This document shows, piece after piece, positions 15,859-28,322 of a DNA stretch of 55,663 nucleotides; the stretch's first letter is position 1; the number at the start of each line of letters is the position of its first letter. Below the pieces are notes generated by a model that made no database searches, was not told where the DNA came from, and worked only from the letters and a program-made list of their open reading frames with translations. Position numbers and translations under genes: made by a program. Source of the stretch: Gemmatimonadota bacterium (GTDB taxonomy: Bacteria; Gemmatimonadota; Gemmatimonadetes; Longimicrobiales; Gaopeijiaceae); assembly GCA_015664885.1 (NCBI GenBank), contig DQPL01000040.1, positions 1 through 55,663 of the forward strand, written 5' to 3'.

Positions 15859-16581
15859 TCAATACTTGATGTCCGTCCTTCCGACCGTCATCCCGATGTT
15901 GCCCACCCTAGCCCCCATCGTGTAGTGCTCGCCACTGCCGGCGGTCATGCCGAAGAAGGGCACGTTGGGCACGATTAGGCGCCCGGACGAATCCACGGCG
16001 CCATCAAGGATCGTCGTAGCGATGACCTCAGCGATGAAGAGCTTTCGCATCGGCGGGACCTCCAACGAAGCGATCGTGCGACACTCACAGTGGATCGGTG
16101 CTTCCTCGACCGTTGGCGCATCCACGGCGACCGCCCGACCTCGAGTGAGCCCCGAGAGCGCGAACTTGTCCGCTACCCGGCTCGAGTTCATATCGATCGT
16201 ATCAAACGCCTCGATGAACTGAGCTGTCGGAACGTTGAGCACGAATTCGTGGTGCTGCTCCAGGAGTTGGCGCGCGAGGTGTTCTGTTCCCGCGCTGACC
16301 CCAATCTGCGGCGGGTCACCGTTCACGACGAAGGTCCAGAGAACGGAGATCTCGGCCGGATCTCCCTCGGCGCCGTTGATAGTGAGAAGGACCGCGGGCA
16401 CAGGGGGCACCATCGGTCCGGGCTCGGCCAGCGTGCGACGCGGGCCCAGCGGCGTTTCAGCTGCCTGGTTCTCCTGCGGAGCCTCGGAGTCGACACCGGG
16501 CTCTGAGCCACAGCCCCACACCGCGGCCACTGCTGCTGCGGACGAGCTCTGCTCCAGGAAACGTCGTCTAGTGCAAATCAT
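15859..16581 (-). CDS. Exported flavin-reductase-like (FMN-binding split barrel) protein
   Basis: 240 residues from the ATG at 16581. The N-terminus MICTRRRFLEQSSSAAAVAA has a twin-Arg-like stretch and hydrophobic core, and a Cys follows in WGCGSEPG, so it may be a Tat-exported lipoprotein. The rest resembles flavoredoxin/flavin-reductase domains: PAVLLTINGAEGDPAEISVL, GVSAGTEHLARQLLEQHHEF, LNVPTAQFIEAFDTI, and HCECRTIASLEVP. An exported location is unusual for this fold. The gene is divergent from the epimerase-like gene, with the 16582-16732 gap available for both promoters. Cofactor binding is inferred from the family. Confidence 0.7.
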   Translation of the reverse strand: MICTRRRFLEQSSSAAAVAAVWGCGSEPGVDSEAPQENQAAETPLGPRRTLAEPGPMVPPVPAVLLTINGAEGDPAEISVLWTFVVNGDPPQIGVSAGTEHLARQLLEQHHEFVLNVPTAQFIEAFDTIDMNSSRVADKFALSGLTRGRAVAVDAPTVEEAPIHCECRTIASLEVPPMRKLFIAEVIATTILDGAVDSSGRLIVPNVPFFGMTAGSGEHYTMGARVGNIGMTVGRTDIKY

Positions 16582-16732
16582 GAGACCATCAAGCCGAAGA
16601 TCACTCTTTCTCTCCGGAGGTAGGCCGGTGGGGGCACCTTGGGGAAGGAGGATGGCGAAGCCGTCACCTAGCGATTCTGCAGCGCGAGCAACATGCTCAC
16701 GCGAACCCAAGCACGCGACCCCGGGAGTATAG

Positions 16733-17899
16733 ATGAGCAAGAGCAGACGGGAGTTCCTAAACGCCAGCATTCGCGCCGGAGCTGCGATGTCGGCGCTCGC
16801 GCACCCAGGCCTCGCCGCGGCGTTGGCGTTGCCCTCTGGGCCAAGCACGCCGGTACGGAGCGCCCGGGGGGCCTTGAGCATCCTGATACTGGGCGGCACC
16901 AGCTTCATCGGACCGCACGTCATCGCCTACGCGATGAATCGCGGGCACTCGGTCACCACGTTCACGAGGGGACGGACGAAGCCGACGGTTCACGCAGTGC
17001 TCTTCGAGGACGTCGAGCAGTTGATCGGGGATCGCGAGAACGACCTCGAAGCGCTGCGCGGGCGGACGTGGGACGCGGTGATCGACAACTCCGGCCGGCG
17101 CGTCGAGTGGACGGAACGTTCCGCTCAACTGCTGCGCGACAACGTCGACCTCTACCTCTACACGTCCTCGACTGGCGTGTACTACCCCTATCTCGGCTCG
17201 GACATCGATGAGCGGACCGAGCTCGTCCTGGAAGTGCCCGGAGGCCTCGACGAAGAACAGGCGCTCGAGTACGGCTACGGCGTGATGAAGGCGAATTCCG
17301 AGCTGGCAGCCCGAAGTACGTTCGGGGACGAACGCTCCATCGTGGTGCGACCGACGTACATCATGGGCCCAGGCGATCACACGGACCGCTTCACCTATTG
17401 GCCGGTTCGGCTGAGCCGCGGTGGTGAGGTGCTGGTGCCCGGCCGGAGCGCAGACCCGGTCCAGTACGTCGACGTGCGAGACGTCGCCGGTTGGATGATC
17501 CGCCTCATCGAAGACCGAGTCGTTGGCACGTTCAATGTGGTCGGTCCGTCTTCAGCGACCGGTATGCACGCCTTCGTGCACGGAGCCCACGCCGCCTTCA
17601 GTTCGCCCGCATCCTTCGTGATGATCCCGGACTACGACTTCTTGACGCAGCACCGGGTCGGATTCGCGATCCCCTGGATCATGCCCATCGGCAACAACGC
17701 GGGGTCGGCTTTGGCCAGCACTCGTCTGGCAGTCCAGAACGGGCTGACGTTCACACCGCTCGCCGAAAGTGTCCGAGATATCCACGAGTGGTGGCACTCC
17801 GCTGCCGTGGCGGAGGACCGCCGCGTCAACATGGTGTCGGGGCAGCGTTCACTCATGGCGCGCGAAGCAGCGATCATCGCGGCCTGGAAGGCGCTCTAG
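16733..17899 (+). CDS. Tat-signal NAD-dependent epimerase/dehydratase-like protein
   Basis: 388 residues. A twin-Arg signal SRREFLNASIRAGAAM suggests folded export. The mature part is an extended SDR: ILILGGTSFIGPHVIAYAMN is the dinucleotide-binding Gly motif, YLYTSSTGVYYPY the active-site strand, and YGYGVMKANSE carries the Tyr-x-x-x-Lys pair. The C-terminal region (FNVVGPSSATGMHAF, then WIMPIGNNAGSAL) resembles atypical NAD-dependent epimerases. Tat export of a pre-loaded NAD-binding enzyme is plausible, as for Gfo/Idh-type oxidoreductases. The substrate, presumably a sugar-like compound, is unknown. It converges with the GH-like gene three bases after its stop. Confidence 0.8.
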   Translation: MSKSRREFLNASIRAGAAMSALAHPGLAAALALPSGPSTPVRSARGALSILILGGTSFIGPHVIAYAMNRGHSVTTFTRGRTKPTVHAVLFEDVEQLIGDRENDLEALRGRTWDAVIDNSGRRVEWTERSAQLLRDNVDLYLYTSSTGVYYPYLGSDIDERTELVLEVPGGLDEEQALEYGYGVMKANSELAARSTFGDERSIVVRPTYIMGPGDHTDRFTYWPVRLSRGGEVLVPGRSADPVQYVDVRDVAGWMIRLIEDRVVGTFNVVGPSSATGMHAFVHGAHAAFSSPASFVMIPDYDFLTQHRVGFAIPWIMPIGNNAGSALASTRLAVQNGLTFTPLAESVRDIHEWWHSAAVAEDRRVNMVSGQRSLMAREAAIIAAWKAL

Positions 17900-17901
17900 C
17901 C

Positions 17902-18975
17902 TCAGTGAATCTCGAGCTCGGCGATGCCGATGCCAGCCTCGCCCGCAACCGCATAGAGCAGGTAGGTCCGGCCGTCCTCCTGGAAGATCGCCGGGTCGCG
18001 TAGCTGATTCACTCGAACGCTTATTGCGTCCCGGACCGACGGAACCAGGGGTTGATCGGCCCCTTCCCAGGGCTCTTCCGGAAAGAGCACGCTTTCCGCC
18101 TCACCAGCCGTCCACATGGCCCAGTCTCCGGAGATATCCACCTTGGTGAGCAGGATGTGCTCGGGTGTGTCCTCCACGCGACTCCAGAAGATATAGAGCG
18201 TGTCCCCGCGCTTGAGCAGGGCGCTGTGGCGCATCGTACTCGGGAAGAGCTGAAGCTCGCTGGTCTCGAAGTCGGAGATGCCGTCCCTCGATCGATAGAA
18301 GATCCCGGGCATGCCCATCGCGTACCACCGCCCGTCATGCCGGAAGACGCGGAAGTAGGAGCGACCGAGCAGCGGCTCCCTGGCCTCGAAGTGGATCCCG
18401 TCCCTGGACGTGGCGACGCGGGTGCGCTGAAATCGAAATCCCTCGAGGCCGTGGAAATACATGACGATCTCACGGCGGTCCTCGCGGACATGCACATCTG
18501 GGGAAGCGAGATGCGGCTTGGTGGCGCTGTCCAAAGGCTCGGGGACGCCCTCGACCGGACCCGGAGCCCAACCGCCGAGATCGACCTCCCGACGGACCTC
18601 ATCAGGAATCTCTGCGCGCTCGGTCAGGAAGCGGGATTCAGGGAGGTGAATGGTTCCCGGTTCGTAGATCGTCCAGGGTCCGGTCAGCTCGTCCGCGTAA
18701 GCGAGCCGGATGTAGCTGCCCTTGTGGTCGGCGAAGTAGAGGTAGTAGCGCCCCAGCGGATTCGGCAGCCAGTCTGGAACGCGGATCAGAGACGGGCCCT
18801 GAATGTTTATGCCGATGCCCGGACTCAGGTCCGAAGTGACGATCGCTTTGTTGGTGAGGCGACGCACCCTGACCTCGTCCGTGGTCTGGCGTGGGCTCTG
18901 GGCTGCAACGGCCACGGGACCGACGCACAAGAAGCAAACGGTAGCGGCACATCTCAAAGAGTTGACTGATCTCAC
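17902..18975 (-). CDS. Exported five-bladed beta-propeller protein (GH43/GH32-like)
   Basis: 357 residues from the GTG at 18975, which is preceded by a GGGAG element; the longer frame to 19029 overlaps the upstream gene. A Sec signal (AATVCFLCVGPVAVAAQ) is followed by propeller-like repeats: RYYLYFADHKGSYIRLAYAD, SPDVHVREDRREIVMYFHG, RTRVATSRDGIHFEA, GRWYAMGMPGIFYRSRDG and YLLYAVAGEAGIGIAELEIH. The Y-L-Y-F-A and S-R-D-G-I-H-F patterns are typical of glycosidase-type five-bladed propellers acting on plant or algal polysaccharides. The acidic residues expected of an active enzyme cannot be assigned with certainty, so it might only bind sugars. Confidence 0.7.
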   Translation of the reverse strand: MRSVNSLRCAATVCFLCVGPVAVAAQSPRQTTDEVRVRRLTNKAIVTSDLSPGIGINIQGPSLIRVPDWLPNPLGRYYLYFADHKGSYIRLAYADELTGPWTIYEPGTIHLPESRFLTERAEIPDEVRREVDLGGWAPGPVEGVPEPLDSATKPHLASPDVHVREDRREIVMYFHGLEGFRFQRTRVATSRDGIHFEAREPLLGRSYFRVFRHDGRWYAMGMPGIFYRSRDGISDFETSELQLFPSTMRHSALLKRGDTLYIFWSRVEDTPEHILLTKVDISGDWAMWTAGEAESVLFPEEPWEGADQPLVPSVRDAISVRVNQLRDPAIFQEDGRTYLLYAVAGEAGIGIAELEIH

Positions 18976-19010
18976 GCGACGATCTCCCGGTGTCCGGCCG
19001 CACAGCACAT

Positions 19011-19541
19011 TCAGGGCGTCTCCCCGCAAGGCATATCAGCCCGGTTCCTGGCTTCACGATTCGCATCGGGGTCCTGTTGCGCAACGGCCGTCGCAATTCG
19101 ACGCACATAGTCGTTGGGAAAACCGGCCTCCAGCGCACCTGCGACGACCAGGTCTCGGTACCACGAGTACGGTCTGAGGCTGTCGTCGACATGGGCGGGG
19201 GCTGCCACATATGTGGTCGCCTCGCGCGGGCCAGTCGGTGTCTCGACCGTCACGCGCGCTTCGTCGTATCCCGTTCCGAGCCCCTCGAGGATGTCGAGCT
19301 CGGCCTTCTCCTCCACCGGAAGGCGATAGAGGACGCCATGGACTCCGATCGCATCCTTCGGCGAGACCGCAATCGTGCACTTGCCAGAACCATCGACGCC
19401 CTTCTTGCTCCAACCGAATTCGTATCCCGGCAGGGTAGCCGCAGCCGTGCGACTCGCGGAAGAAGCCCGTCTACGCATCCTCCGGAAACACAAATTCGAT
19501 CCGTAGGCGAAGTACAGAACTTCCGGGACGTCGGAAGCCAC
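19011..19541 (-). CDS. Gamma-glutamylcyclotransferase-family (AIG2-like) protein
   Basis: 176 residues with the defining N-terminal motif YFAYGSNLCFRRMRRR. Also present are GYEFGWSKKGVDGSGKCTI, GVLYRLPVEEKAELDILEG, carrying the region of the catalytic Glu, and ATTYVAAPAHVDDSLRPYSW. Family members cleave gamma-glutamyl amines, or glutathione in the ChaC branch, releasing 5-oxoproline. The length and the Y-x-x-x-V-x-V insert fit the plain GGCT branch. The start is the GTG at 19541. It ends 35 bases before the GH-like gene on the same strand. A hydantoinase/oxoprolinase-type gene elsewhere in the window is not linked to it. Confidence 0.8.
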   Translation of the reverse strand: MASDVPEVLYFAYGSNLCFRRMRRRASSASRTAAATLPGYEFGWSKKGVDGSGKCTIAVSPKDAIGVHGVLYRLPVEEKAELDILEGLGTGYDEARVTVETPTGPREATTYVAAPAHVDDSLRPYSWYRDLVVAGALEAGFPNDYVRRIATAVAQQDPDANREARNRADMPCGETP

Positions 19542-19564
19542 AGGCTAGACGGCCGCCCACGCAG

Positions 19565-20128
19565 TCATGGGGTGAGCGGAGCCGGGTCGAGGAATAGGAA
19601 TGCCACGCTGAATACGATCGTCACGACGTTGACAGCCACCAGAAAAGCATGGAACGATGGCCGTTTCGACACCGCGCCAATGCCATACAGCACGATGAAC
19701 GTCATCTGGAACAGTCGAAGAACGTTCAGGAAGGGCTGTCCGAGTACAAACAGATTGGCGAGTCCGACGACTACCCAAAAGCAGGCGTAGAGCACGAAGA
19801 AGCGGGTCCGGACCCGGTAGAAGTGGTCGCGCCACGACTCGACCGCATCGTGATCACCAGGCACCAGCGCGCTGGCGAGCGAGTACAGCACGAACGGTGC
19901 GGCGAGGACGATCAAGAATCTCGGAAAATTTCAAGCCACGTCGGTGCTGTAGGGCCAGAACGCCCACCAGAACTGCACATGCACGAATAGAAGGGAGATG
20001 ACCCACAGGCTGTGGATCACGTAGCCACGCCCTTGCTTCAACGCCGAAGGCATCCCATCCAGCAGGCGAATCACGCCAAACGACAGGACGATCGACAGGA
20101 AGATCGCCAAGTACTCGAAGAGCGTCAC
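19565..20128 (-). pseudogene. Four- to five-helix membrane protein interrupted by in-frame TGA
   Basis: A single frame from the ATG at 20128 to 19565 (about 187 residues) is interrupted by TGA at 19931-19933. The first part (MTLFEYLAIFLSIVLSFGVI, WVISLLFVHVQFWWAFW) and the second (LIVLAAPFVLYSLASALVPG, YRVRTRFFVLYACFWVVVGL) together match a family of uncharacterised membrane proteins in which the residue at the stop is usually Trp (W-T/S-F/V, then the F-L-L-V-L stretch). TGG to TGA is therefore the simplest explanation. There is no good hairpin after the stop comparable to the one in the candidate selenoprotein gene. It could also be a sequencing error. Confidence 0.65.
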
Positions 20129-20192
20129 AGCTCAGATCCTGCCCGCGACCAAGAAGCGCTCGAGAACCATCCGGGCATGCCGCCGACTCTGA

Positions 20193-20624
20193 TCAACCAG
20201 CACCCGCGATGTACTGCCGGAGCTGGGAATTCTCCTCCTCCGCGACAACTCTGCAGGCGTTCACCAGATCTCCGATCGAGATTATGCCGGCGAGTCGATC
20301 GCCTTCCAAGATCGGGAGGTGGCGAATCTTGTTCTCGGCCATGACGTCCATCATCTGCAGGAGCTGATCCTCGGGCTTCGCGGTAATCAAGTCCCGCGTC
20401 ATCACCTCGCCCACTTGAATCGAGTCGAGCTCACCGGGGCGCCGCGCCGTGACCCGCAAGATGTCGCGTTCGGTCACAATTCCCGTCGCATGCTCCCCCT
20501 CCATCACCACGAGACCGCCGATATTGTGTTCCACGAGAACTTCGGCAGCGGCAAGGACACTTTTGGACTCCGTGATCGTGAGCACGTCGTGGCCTTTCTT
20601 GCGAAGAATCTCCTCGATCTTCAT
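20193..20624 (-). CDS. Two-CBS-domain regulatory protein
   Basis: 143 residues from the ATG at 20624, which has a strong GGGAGG ribosome site; the frame is open further upstream but overlaps the methyltransferase gene. The whole protein is a CBS pair: MKIEEILRKKGHDVLTI, VEHNIGGLVVMEGEHATGIV with TERDILR, then VGEVMTRDLITAKPED and RHLPILEGDRLAGIISIGDL. Such stand-alone CBS proteins bind adenine nucleotides and typically regulate partner enzymes or channels. No obvious partner is adjacent. Confidence 0.88.
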   Translation of the reverse strand: MKIEEILRKKGHDVLTITESKSVLAAAEVLVEHNIGGLVVMEGEHATGIVTERDILRVTARRPGELDSIQVGEVMTRDLITAKPEDQLLQMMDVMAENKIRHLPILEGDRLAGIISIGDLVNACRVVAEEENSQLRQYIAGAG

Positions 20625-20716
20625 GGCTACCTCCCGCGAACGGAGACGAGCAACTACATCGTTAACTTGGCTCGCGGAGGTCCTCAGGGCCATGAAAACT
20701 TGGCACAGGCTATGCG

Positions 20717-21538
20717 CTATCCACGCCGCTGCCGCCGCGCTTCGTAGAGAATCGCGGTCGCTGCGGCCGCAACGTTCAAGGAGGAAGCCGACCCGCTCAT
20801 CGGGATGGACACGCACACGTGACAGAGCTCGGCGACCTTGTGACTCAGGCCAGTGCTCTCGTTACCGAACATGAGCACGGTCGGGCGCATAAAGGAGACT
20901 TCGTCGGGCCACACGCCTTCCCCCGCCGTCGTCGCAACCAGTTGTAAGTCCTGCGCCTGACCCCTTACCCCGTCGAGCCAACCTTTCAGGTCACCCCAGG
21001 TGGTGATCCGCACCACCGGCTGAGCGAACAGTGAGCCCGCGGCAGCCCGGACAGTGCGAGGGTCGTAGAGGTCCGCCGCGCGACCGAAGATGACGACTCC
21101 GTCTACGCCCAGACCATCGCAAGAGCGAATGACCGTACCAAGATTACCGGGCGACGACGGCTGATCCAGGAGTACGTAGAGGGGCTGCGGTCCCGCCCGG
21201 AGGCGCTCAGGCTCATCGGCCGGGATCTTGACGACAGCCAGGAGCTCCGAGACGTCATCCTTGTCGCTGAGCTCCTCCAGCAAGGGAAGGCTCAACTCGA
21301 GGTGGTGGCGAGCCCGGGACGAGCGCAATGTGTCTCGAGCCCAATCCGACAACGGACGCGAGGGCGCGTACAGGAAGGCCTCGATATCCCACTGCGCGTT
21401 CGCTTTCAGCTGATTCAGCGACCGAACGCCTTCGACCAGGAATTCGCCGGAACGATGTCGCTTCTTTCGGCTTCGCCCCAGCGCTTCCACTCGCTGAAAC
21501 CACTGGTTCTTCGACTCGACAGGAAGTACCCGAGGCAT
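20717..21538 (-). CDS. TrmH/SpoU-family RNA 2'-O-methyltransferase
   Basis: 273 residues from the ATG at 21538. The N-terminal part (RKKRHRSGEFLVEGVRSLNQ) is the RNA-binding substrate domain of the RlmB/TsnR type. The C-terminal SPOUT knot shows all three motifs: LDQPSSPGNLGTVIRSCDGL with the catalytic Arg, LMFGNESTGLS, and VSIPMSGSASSLNVAAAATA. SpoU enzymes methylate ribose 2'-OH in rRNA or tRNA using SAM. Which RNA this one modifies cannot be told. It is divergent from the amine oxidase gene. Confidence 0.85.
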   Translation of the reverse strand: MPRVLPVESKNQWFQRVEALGRSRKKRHRSGEFLVEGVRSLNQLKANAQWDIEAFLYAPSRPLSDWARDTLRSSRARHHLELSLPLLEELSDKDDVSELLAVVKIPADEPERLRAGPQPLYVLLDQPSSPGNLGTVIRSCDGLGVDGVVIFGRAADLYDPRTVRAAAGSLFAQPVVRITTWGDLKGWLDGVRGQAQDLQLVATTAGEGVWPDEVSFMRPTVLMFGNESTGLSHKVAELCHVCVSIPMSGSASSLNVAAAATAILYEARRQRRG

Positions 21539-21709
21539 GTTTGCCAACGACCCACCCCTCTTTCGGATCACTCTGCTAGCGTGCAGCTCGTGCGTGCCCG
21601 GTCCACGTCGGGCGGCCACCAAAAACGTAGTTGAAAGTAGAGGTGGTGGCCGGTAGCACGTGCGCTACATTCCCGCTGCCCGAACAAGGTCCACCCATAG
21701 GAGGGACGA

Positions 21710-23239
21710 ATGGACGCCAACAAGATGACCCGACGCCAGCTGCTCCAGAGGTTCGGAGCCGTCGGCGGCTCGTCTCTGGTGATGGGTGCCATGGGGGCAT
21801 GGGACCTCATGGGTCAGCCTTCGGGCCCCCGCCCCGTCATGAAGGGGCCGCGGCCGGACACGAAGGTCATCGTGCTTGGAGCTGGGCTCTCGGGGCTCAC
21901 CGTCGGCTACGAATTGGGCAAGCTGGACTATGACTACCGTGTGCTCGAGGCGCGCGATTCGGTCGGAGGTCTGTGCTGGACTGTTCGTCGTGGAATGCAG
22001 CATACCGAGATCGGTGGAGAGACTCAGGTCTGCGACTTCGACGAGGGCCAGTATATCAACGCCGGAGCGTGGCGAATCCCGAACCGCGATCAGGGAATCA
22101 TTGGCTACTGCAAGGAACTCGGCGTCCCGCTCCAACTCTTCGTGAACCTGAGCGACGCGAACTACTACTACGAAGAGGACCCCGAGTTGGGCTCTCTCTC
22201 CGGCCAGCGAGTGCGACTGCGCGAGGTGAAGGCAGACATGTGGGGCTCGATCACAGAGCTGCTCGCCAAGGCGATGGACTCGGGCCAGATCGACGCACCG
22301 CTCTCCGAAGAGGACGAGGTCCTCTTGATGGGGTTCCTCGTGAGAGCCGGGTACCTGGATTCGGAAGACCACTTCTACGGGCCACCGGAACTCCGCGGGT
22401 CGGAGGACCGGTGGGACTTCGGCTCGCTACTCCGTTCCAACTTCGGGGGACGCGTACGCTCCCTCTACGCCGGTACCGGCGGACCCGACCCCGTCTTTCA
22501 GCCCATCGGAGGCATGAACCAGATCCCGCTCGCCTTCGAGCGGGCGATGGGTCACCACATCACATTCGGCGCCGAGGTGCGATCGATTCGCCAGAGTGAG
22601 CAGGGCGTACGCGTAGTCTACCGGGATACGCGAACCGGGCGGGAGCGGGAAGAAACCGCCGACTTCTGCGTCAGCTGTCTACCCATGTCGATCCTGAAGA
22701 AGATCGATGTCAATTTCTCGCCCGAGATGGCCGAGGCGGTGGGCAAGACCGAGCATAGCTCGAGCGCCAAGATGGGGCTCCAGATGAAGCGTCGCTTCTG
22801 GGAAGAGGACGACGGCATCTTCGGTGGCCACCTGTGGAGCTCGAGCCTACAGCTGGGAGAGTTCTCTTATCCGTCGAACGATTTCTACAGCGACAAGGGA
22901 GTGTTGCTCGGCTACTACGGCAGGGGCGGGCAAGCCGGTCTAGCGGACATGCGCATCCGCGACCGGGTCGAGCACACGCTGACCCAGGCGAGCAAGGTCC
23001 ACCCACAGATGAGGGAAGAGTTCGAGCACGCCTACTGTGTTTGGTGGGACAAGGTGCCCTTCAGCGAGGGCGCATACGGGAGAACCCCCGACGCCGAGCT
23101 TCTCGGGCAACTCAGCAAGCCCGATGGCCGCGTCTATCTGGGGTCCGCGGGCGCAAGCGGGCGTCCGGCATGGCTCGAGGGCGCCATCCAGTCGGCTTGG
23201 CGGACGGTGGAGGCTCTTCACGAGCGCGTGTCGGCGTAG
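21710..23239 (+). CDS. Tat-exported FAD-dependent amine oxidase-like protein
   Basis: 509 residues. The twin-Arg signal MTRRQLLQRFGAVGGSSLVM is followed by a GR2-family FAD fold: VIVLGAGLSGLTVGYELGKL is the dinucleotide-binding motif, VLEARDSVGGLCWTVRRGM the second FAD contact, QYINAGAWRIPN the substrate-side segment, and VYLGSAGASGRPAWLEGAIQ the C-terminal FAD-binding motif. It resembles flavin monoamine oxidases and L-amino-acid oxidases. The start is the ATG at 21710, with GGAGG upstream (AGGAGGGACGA). The 3' neighbour converges three bases later. A periplasmic oxidation of amines or amino acids is likely; the exact substrate is inference. Confidence 0.85.
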   Translation: MDANKMTRRQLLQRFGAVGGSSLVMGAMGAWDLMGQPSGPRPVMKGPRPDTKVIVLGAGLSGLTVGYELGKLDYDYRVLEARDSVGGLCWTVRRGMQHTEIGGETQVCDFDEGQYINAGAWRIPNRDQGIIGYCKELGVPLQLFVNLSDANYYYEEDPELGSLSGQRVRLREVKADMWGSITELLAKAMDSGQIDAPLSEEDEVLLMGFLVRAGYLDSEDHFYGPPELRGSEDRWDFGSLLRSNFGGRVRSLYAGTGGPDPVFQPIGGMNQIPLAFERAMGHHITFGAEVRSIRQSEQGVRVVYRDTRTGREREETADFCVSCLPMSILKKIDVNFSPEMAEAVGKTEHSSSAKMGLQMKRRFWEEDDGIFGGHLWSSSLQLGEFSYPSNDFYSDKGVLLGYYGRGGQAGLADMRIRDRVEHTLTQASKVHPQMREEFEHAYCVWWDKVPFSEGAYGRTPDAELLGQLSKPDGRVYLGSAGASGRPAWLEGAIQSAWRTVEALHERVSA

Positions 23240-23242
23240 CGC

Positions 23243-23872
23243 TCAGCGTGTGTCCCGCCTGAAGAATCCCCACGTGTTCAGGCCCCATCCCACCGTGGCG
23301 TGGCCCACGATCTCGTAGCCGAAGTGCTGATAGAGTGAGACATTGGCCTCGTCTTCCGTTGTCAGCGTCACACCCTCGGAGTGGGCATCCTCGCGGGACA
23401 TGAGGTGGACATGCTCGATCAGCCTGCGACCGAGCCCCTTGCCCTTCGCCGCGCGGCGAACCCCGATCATGTTGAGATGGATGTGCGGAGTTTCCAGCTC
23501 GAACGGCGCACAAGCCGCCGCGAAGGAGTCGTATCTGGCTCGTGCCGAAGGCCCCAACTCAGTCCATACCTGCTCGCGCAACTCGCCCAACTCCGGCGGG
23601 CTCGGCGGTCCGTCCGGACGGGACACGAGTGCGGCCCCATGCAAACTCTGTCGATGACCGATCCCGAGCAGGACCTCGCCGCGTAGGACTCGCGCCTCCA
23701 CGAAGTAGTGGACGAGCTTCTTGCGTCGCTGCTCGTAGCCCACGGCGTCGGTACCGAGTACGAAGCGCATCACCGGGTAGTCGCGGAAGGCCTCGCAGAG
23801 GACCTCGACCACCTCGGCTACGTCATTCCCGCTGAGACGGAAGACCGTCTCAAGCTCGCCCGACGGATCCAT
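23243..23872 (-). CDS. GNAT-family N-acetyltransferase
   Basis: 209 residues: an N-terminal helix pair (VAEVVEVLCEAFRDYPVMRF), a middle strand region and the acetyl-CoA-binding core HLNMIGVRRAAKGKGLGRRL with R/Q-x-x-G-x-G/A at its centre, followed by GVTLTTEDEANVSLYQHFGY typical of GNAT helix 4. This variant is common among unassigned acetyltransferases of environmental bacteria. The substrate is unknown. It lies directly downstream, in the transcription sense, of the gyrB promoter region's opposite end, being 27 bases after the gyrB stop on the same strand, so read-through from the gyrB operon is possible. Confidence 0.75.
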   Translation of the reverse strand: MDPSGELETVFRLSGNDVAEVVEVLCEAFRDYPVMRFVLGTDAVGYEQRRKKLVHYFVEARVLRGEVLLGIGHRQSLHGAALVSRPDGPPSPPELGELREQVWTELGPSARARYDSFAAACAPFELETPHIHLNMIGVRRAAKGKGLGRRLIEHVHLMSREDAHSEGVTLTTEDEANVSLYQHFGYEIVGHATVGWGLNTWGFFRRDTR

Positions 23873-23899
23873 CCGGCTCAGCCAGCTATGCGCGACGCC

Positions 23900-27290
<3,391 letters not shown>

Positions 27291-27340
27291 GGACCAGCGG
27301 TTGGGAGAGTCCCGGATTGCATAGAGGAATTTAACGGAAT

Positions 27341-28126
27341 TCAGCGTCCCTTGAAGTCCGCTTTGCGCTTCTCCATGAACGCCGTCATGCCCTCCTTCAT
27401 GTCTTCAGTCGAGGCGAGAAGACCGAAGAGGGAGGACTCGAAGGCGAGCGCCTCTGGCGACGCGTTGTCGAGCCCTCCATAGATCGACTCCAACGCCATA
27501 CGCACGGCGATGGGGGCGTTCTTGGTGATCCTACGCATGAAGTCCTTCGCATCGCTGAGCAGCGACTCGCGGGGCACGACGGCAGACACGAGCCCAATCT
27601 GCAGCGCGCGTTCCGCGCCAACCATCTCCCCGGTAAGCGTGAGTTCAATGGCTCGGCCAAGCCCCACGAGGCGGGAGAGACGGATCGTGCCTCCGTAGCC
27701 GGGAATGATGCCGAGACCGACCTCGGGCTGACCGAAGCGGGCGTTCTCGCTCGCGACGCGGAGGTGGCACGCCAAGGCGAGCTCGCAGCCGCCTCCCAGC
27801 GCGTACCCCCCGACCGCCGCAAGCACTGGCTTCGGGAAGCGCTCAATCGCCAAGAAGACGTCCTGACCGTGCCGGCTGACCCCAACTCCTGAGATCGAGT
27901 CCATCTGTGCGAGTTCATCGATATCAGCGCCCGCGACGAACGCCTTCTCCCCCGCCCCCGTCACGATCACGCCGCGAACGCCTTCGTCCTCCCGCAGCTC
28001 CTCGAACGCCCGCCCCAGCTCGGCGACCACCTCGGCGTTGAGCGCGTTGAGCTTGTCCTGCCGATCGACGAAAACAACCGCGATCTCGGCGTCTCGCTCG
28101 ACTCGAATGTACCTAAGATCAGCCAT
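27341..28126 (-). CDS. Enoyl-CoA hydratase/isomerase-family protein
   Basis: 261 residues of crotonase fold. VIVTGAGEKAFVAGADIDEL holds the oxyanion-hole loop, GYALGGGCELALACHLRVAS the second oxyanion segment, and FGQPEVGLGIIPGYGGTIRL the catalytic Glu of a hydratase (E in Q-P-E and the G-x-x-P-G-x-G-G-T loop). It fits a short-chain enoyl-CoA hydratase acting with the 3-hydroxyacyl-CoA dehydrogenase and thiolase encoded at 33-36 kb, though these are in separate transcription units. The start is ATG at 28126. It is divergent from ssb, and the 28127-28322 gap should contain both promoters. Confidence 0.88.
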   Translation of the reverse strand: MADLRYIRVERDAEIAVVFVDRQDKLNALNAEVVAELGRAFEELREDEGVRGVIVTGAGEKAFVAGADIDELAQMDSISGVGVSRHGQDVFLAIERFPKPVLAAVGGYALGGGCELALACHLRVASENARFGQPEVGLGIIPGYGGTIRLSRLVGLGRAIELTLTGEMVGAERALQIGLVSAVVPRESLLSDAKDFMRRITKNAPIAVRMALESIYGGLDNASPEALAFESSLFGLLASTEDMKEGMTAFMEKRKADFKGR

Positions 28127-28322
28127 GTGCGGGCGGTCCTTCCAAGAGCGTGAGCAGGCGTCGCAACCGAGTAAGCTAGCGGCCCGACAGGCGATGGAAA
28201 AACACTCTCCCTGCGCTTACATTTGCGCGCCGATCCGCGCGATCGGGGTGCCCACAAAGGCAGCCCCGCGCCCGCAATCTTCTCCCTCTCACTCGGGCGA
28301 GACGCCCGAAGCAGGAGCGTCC

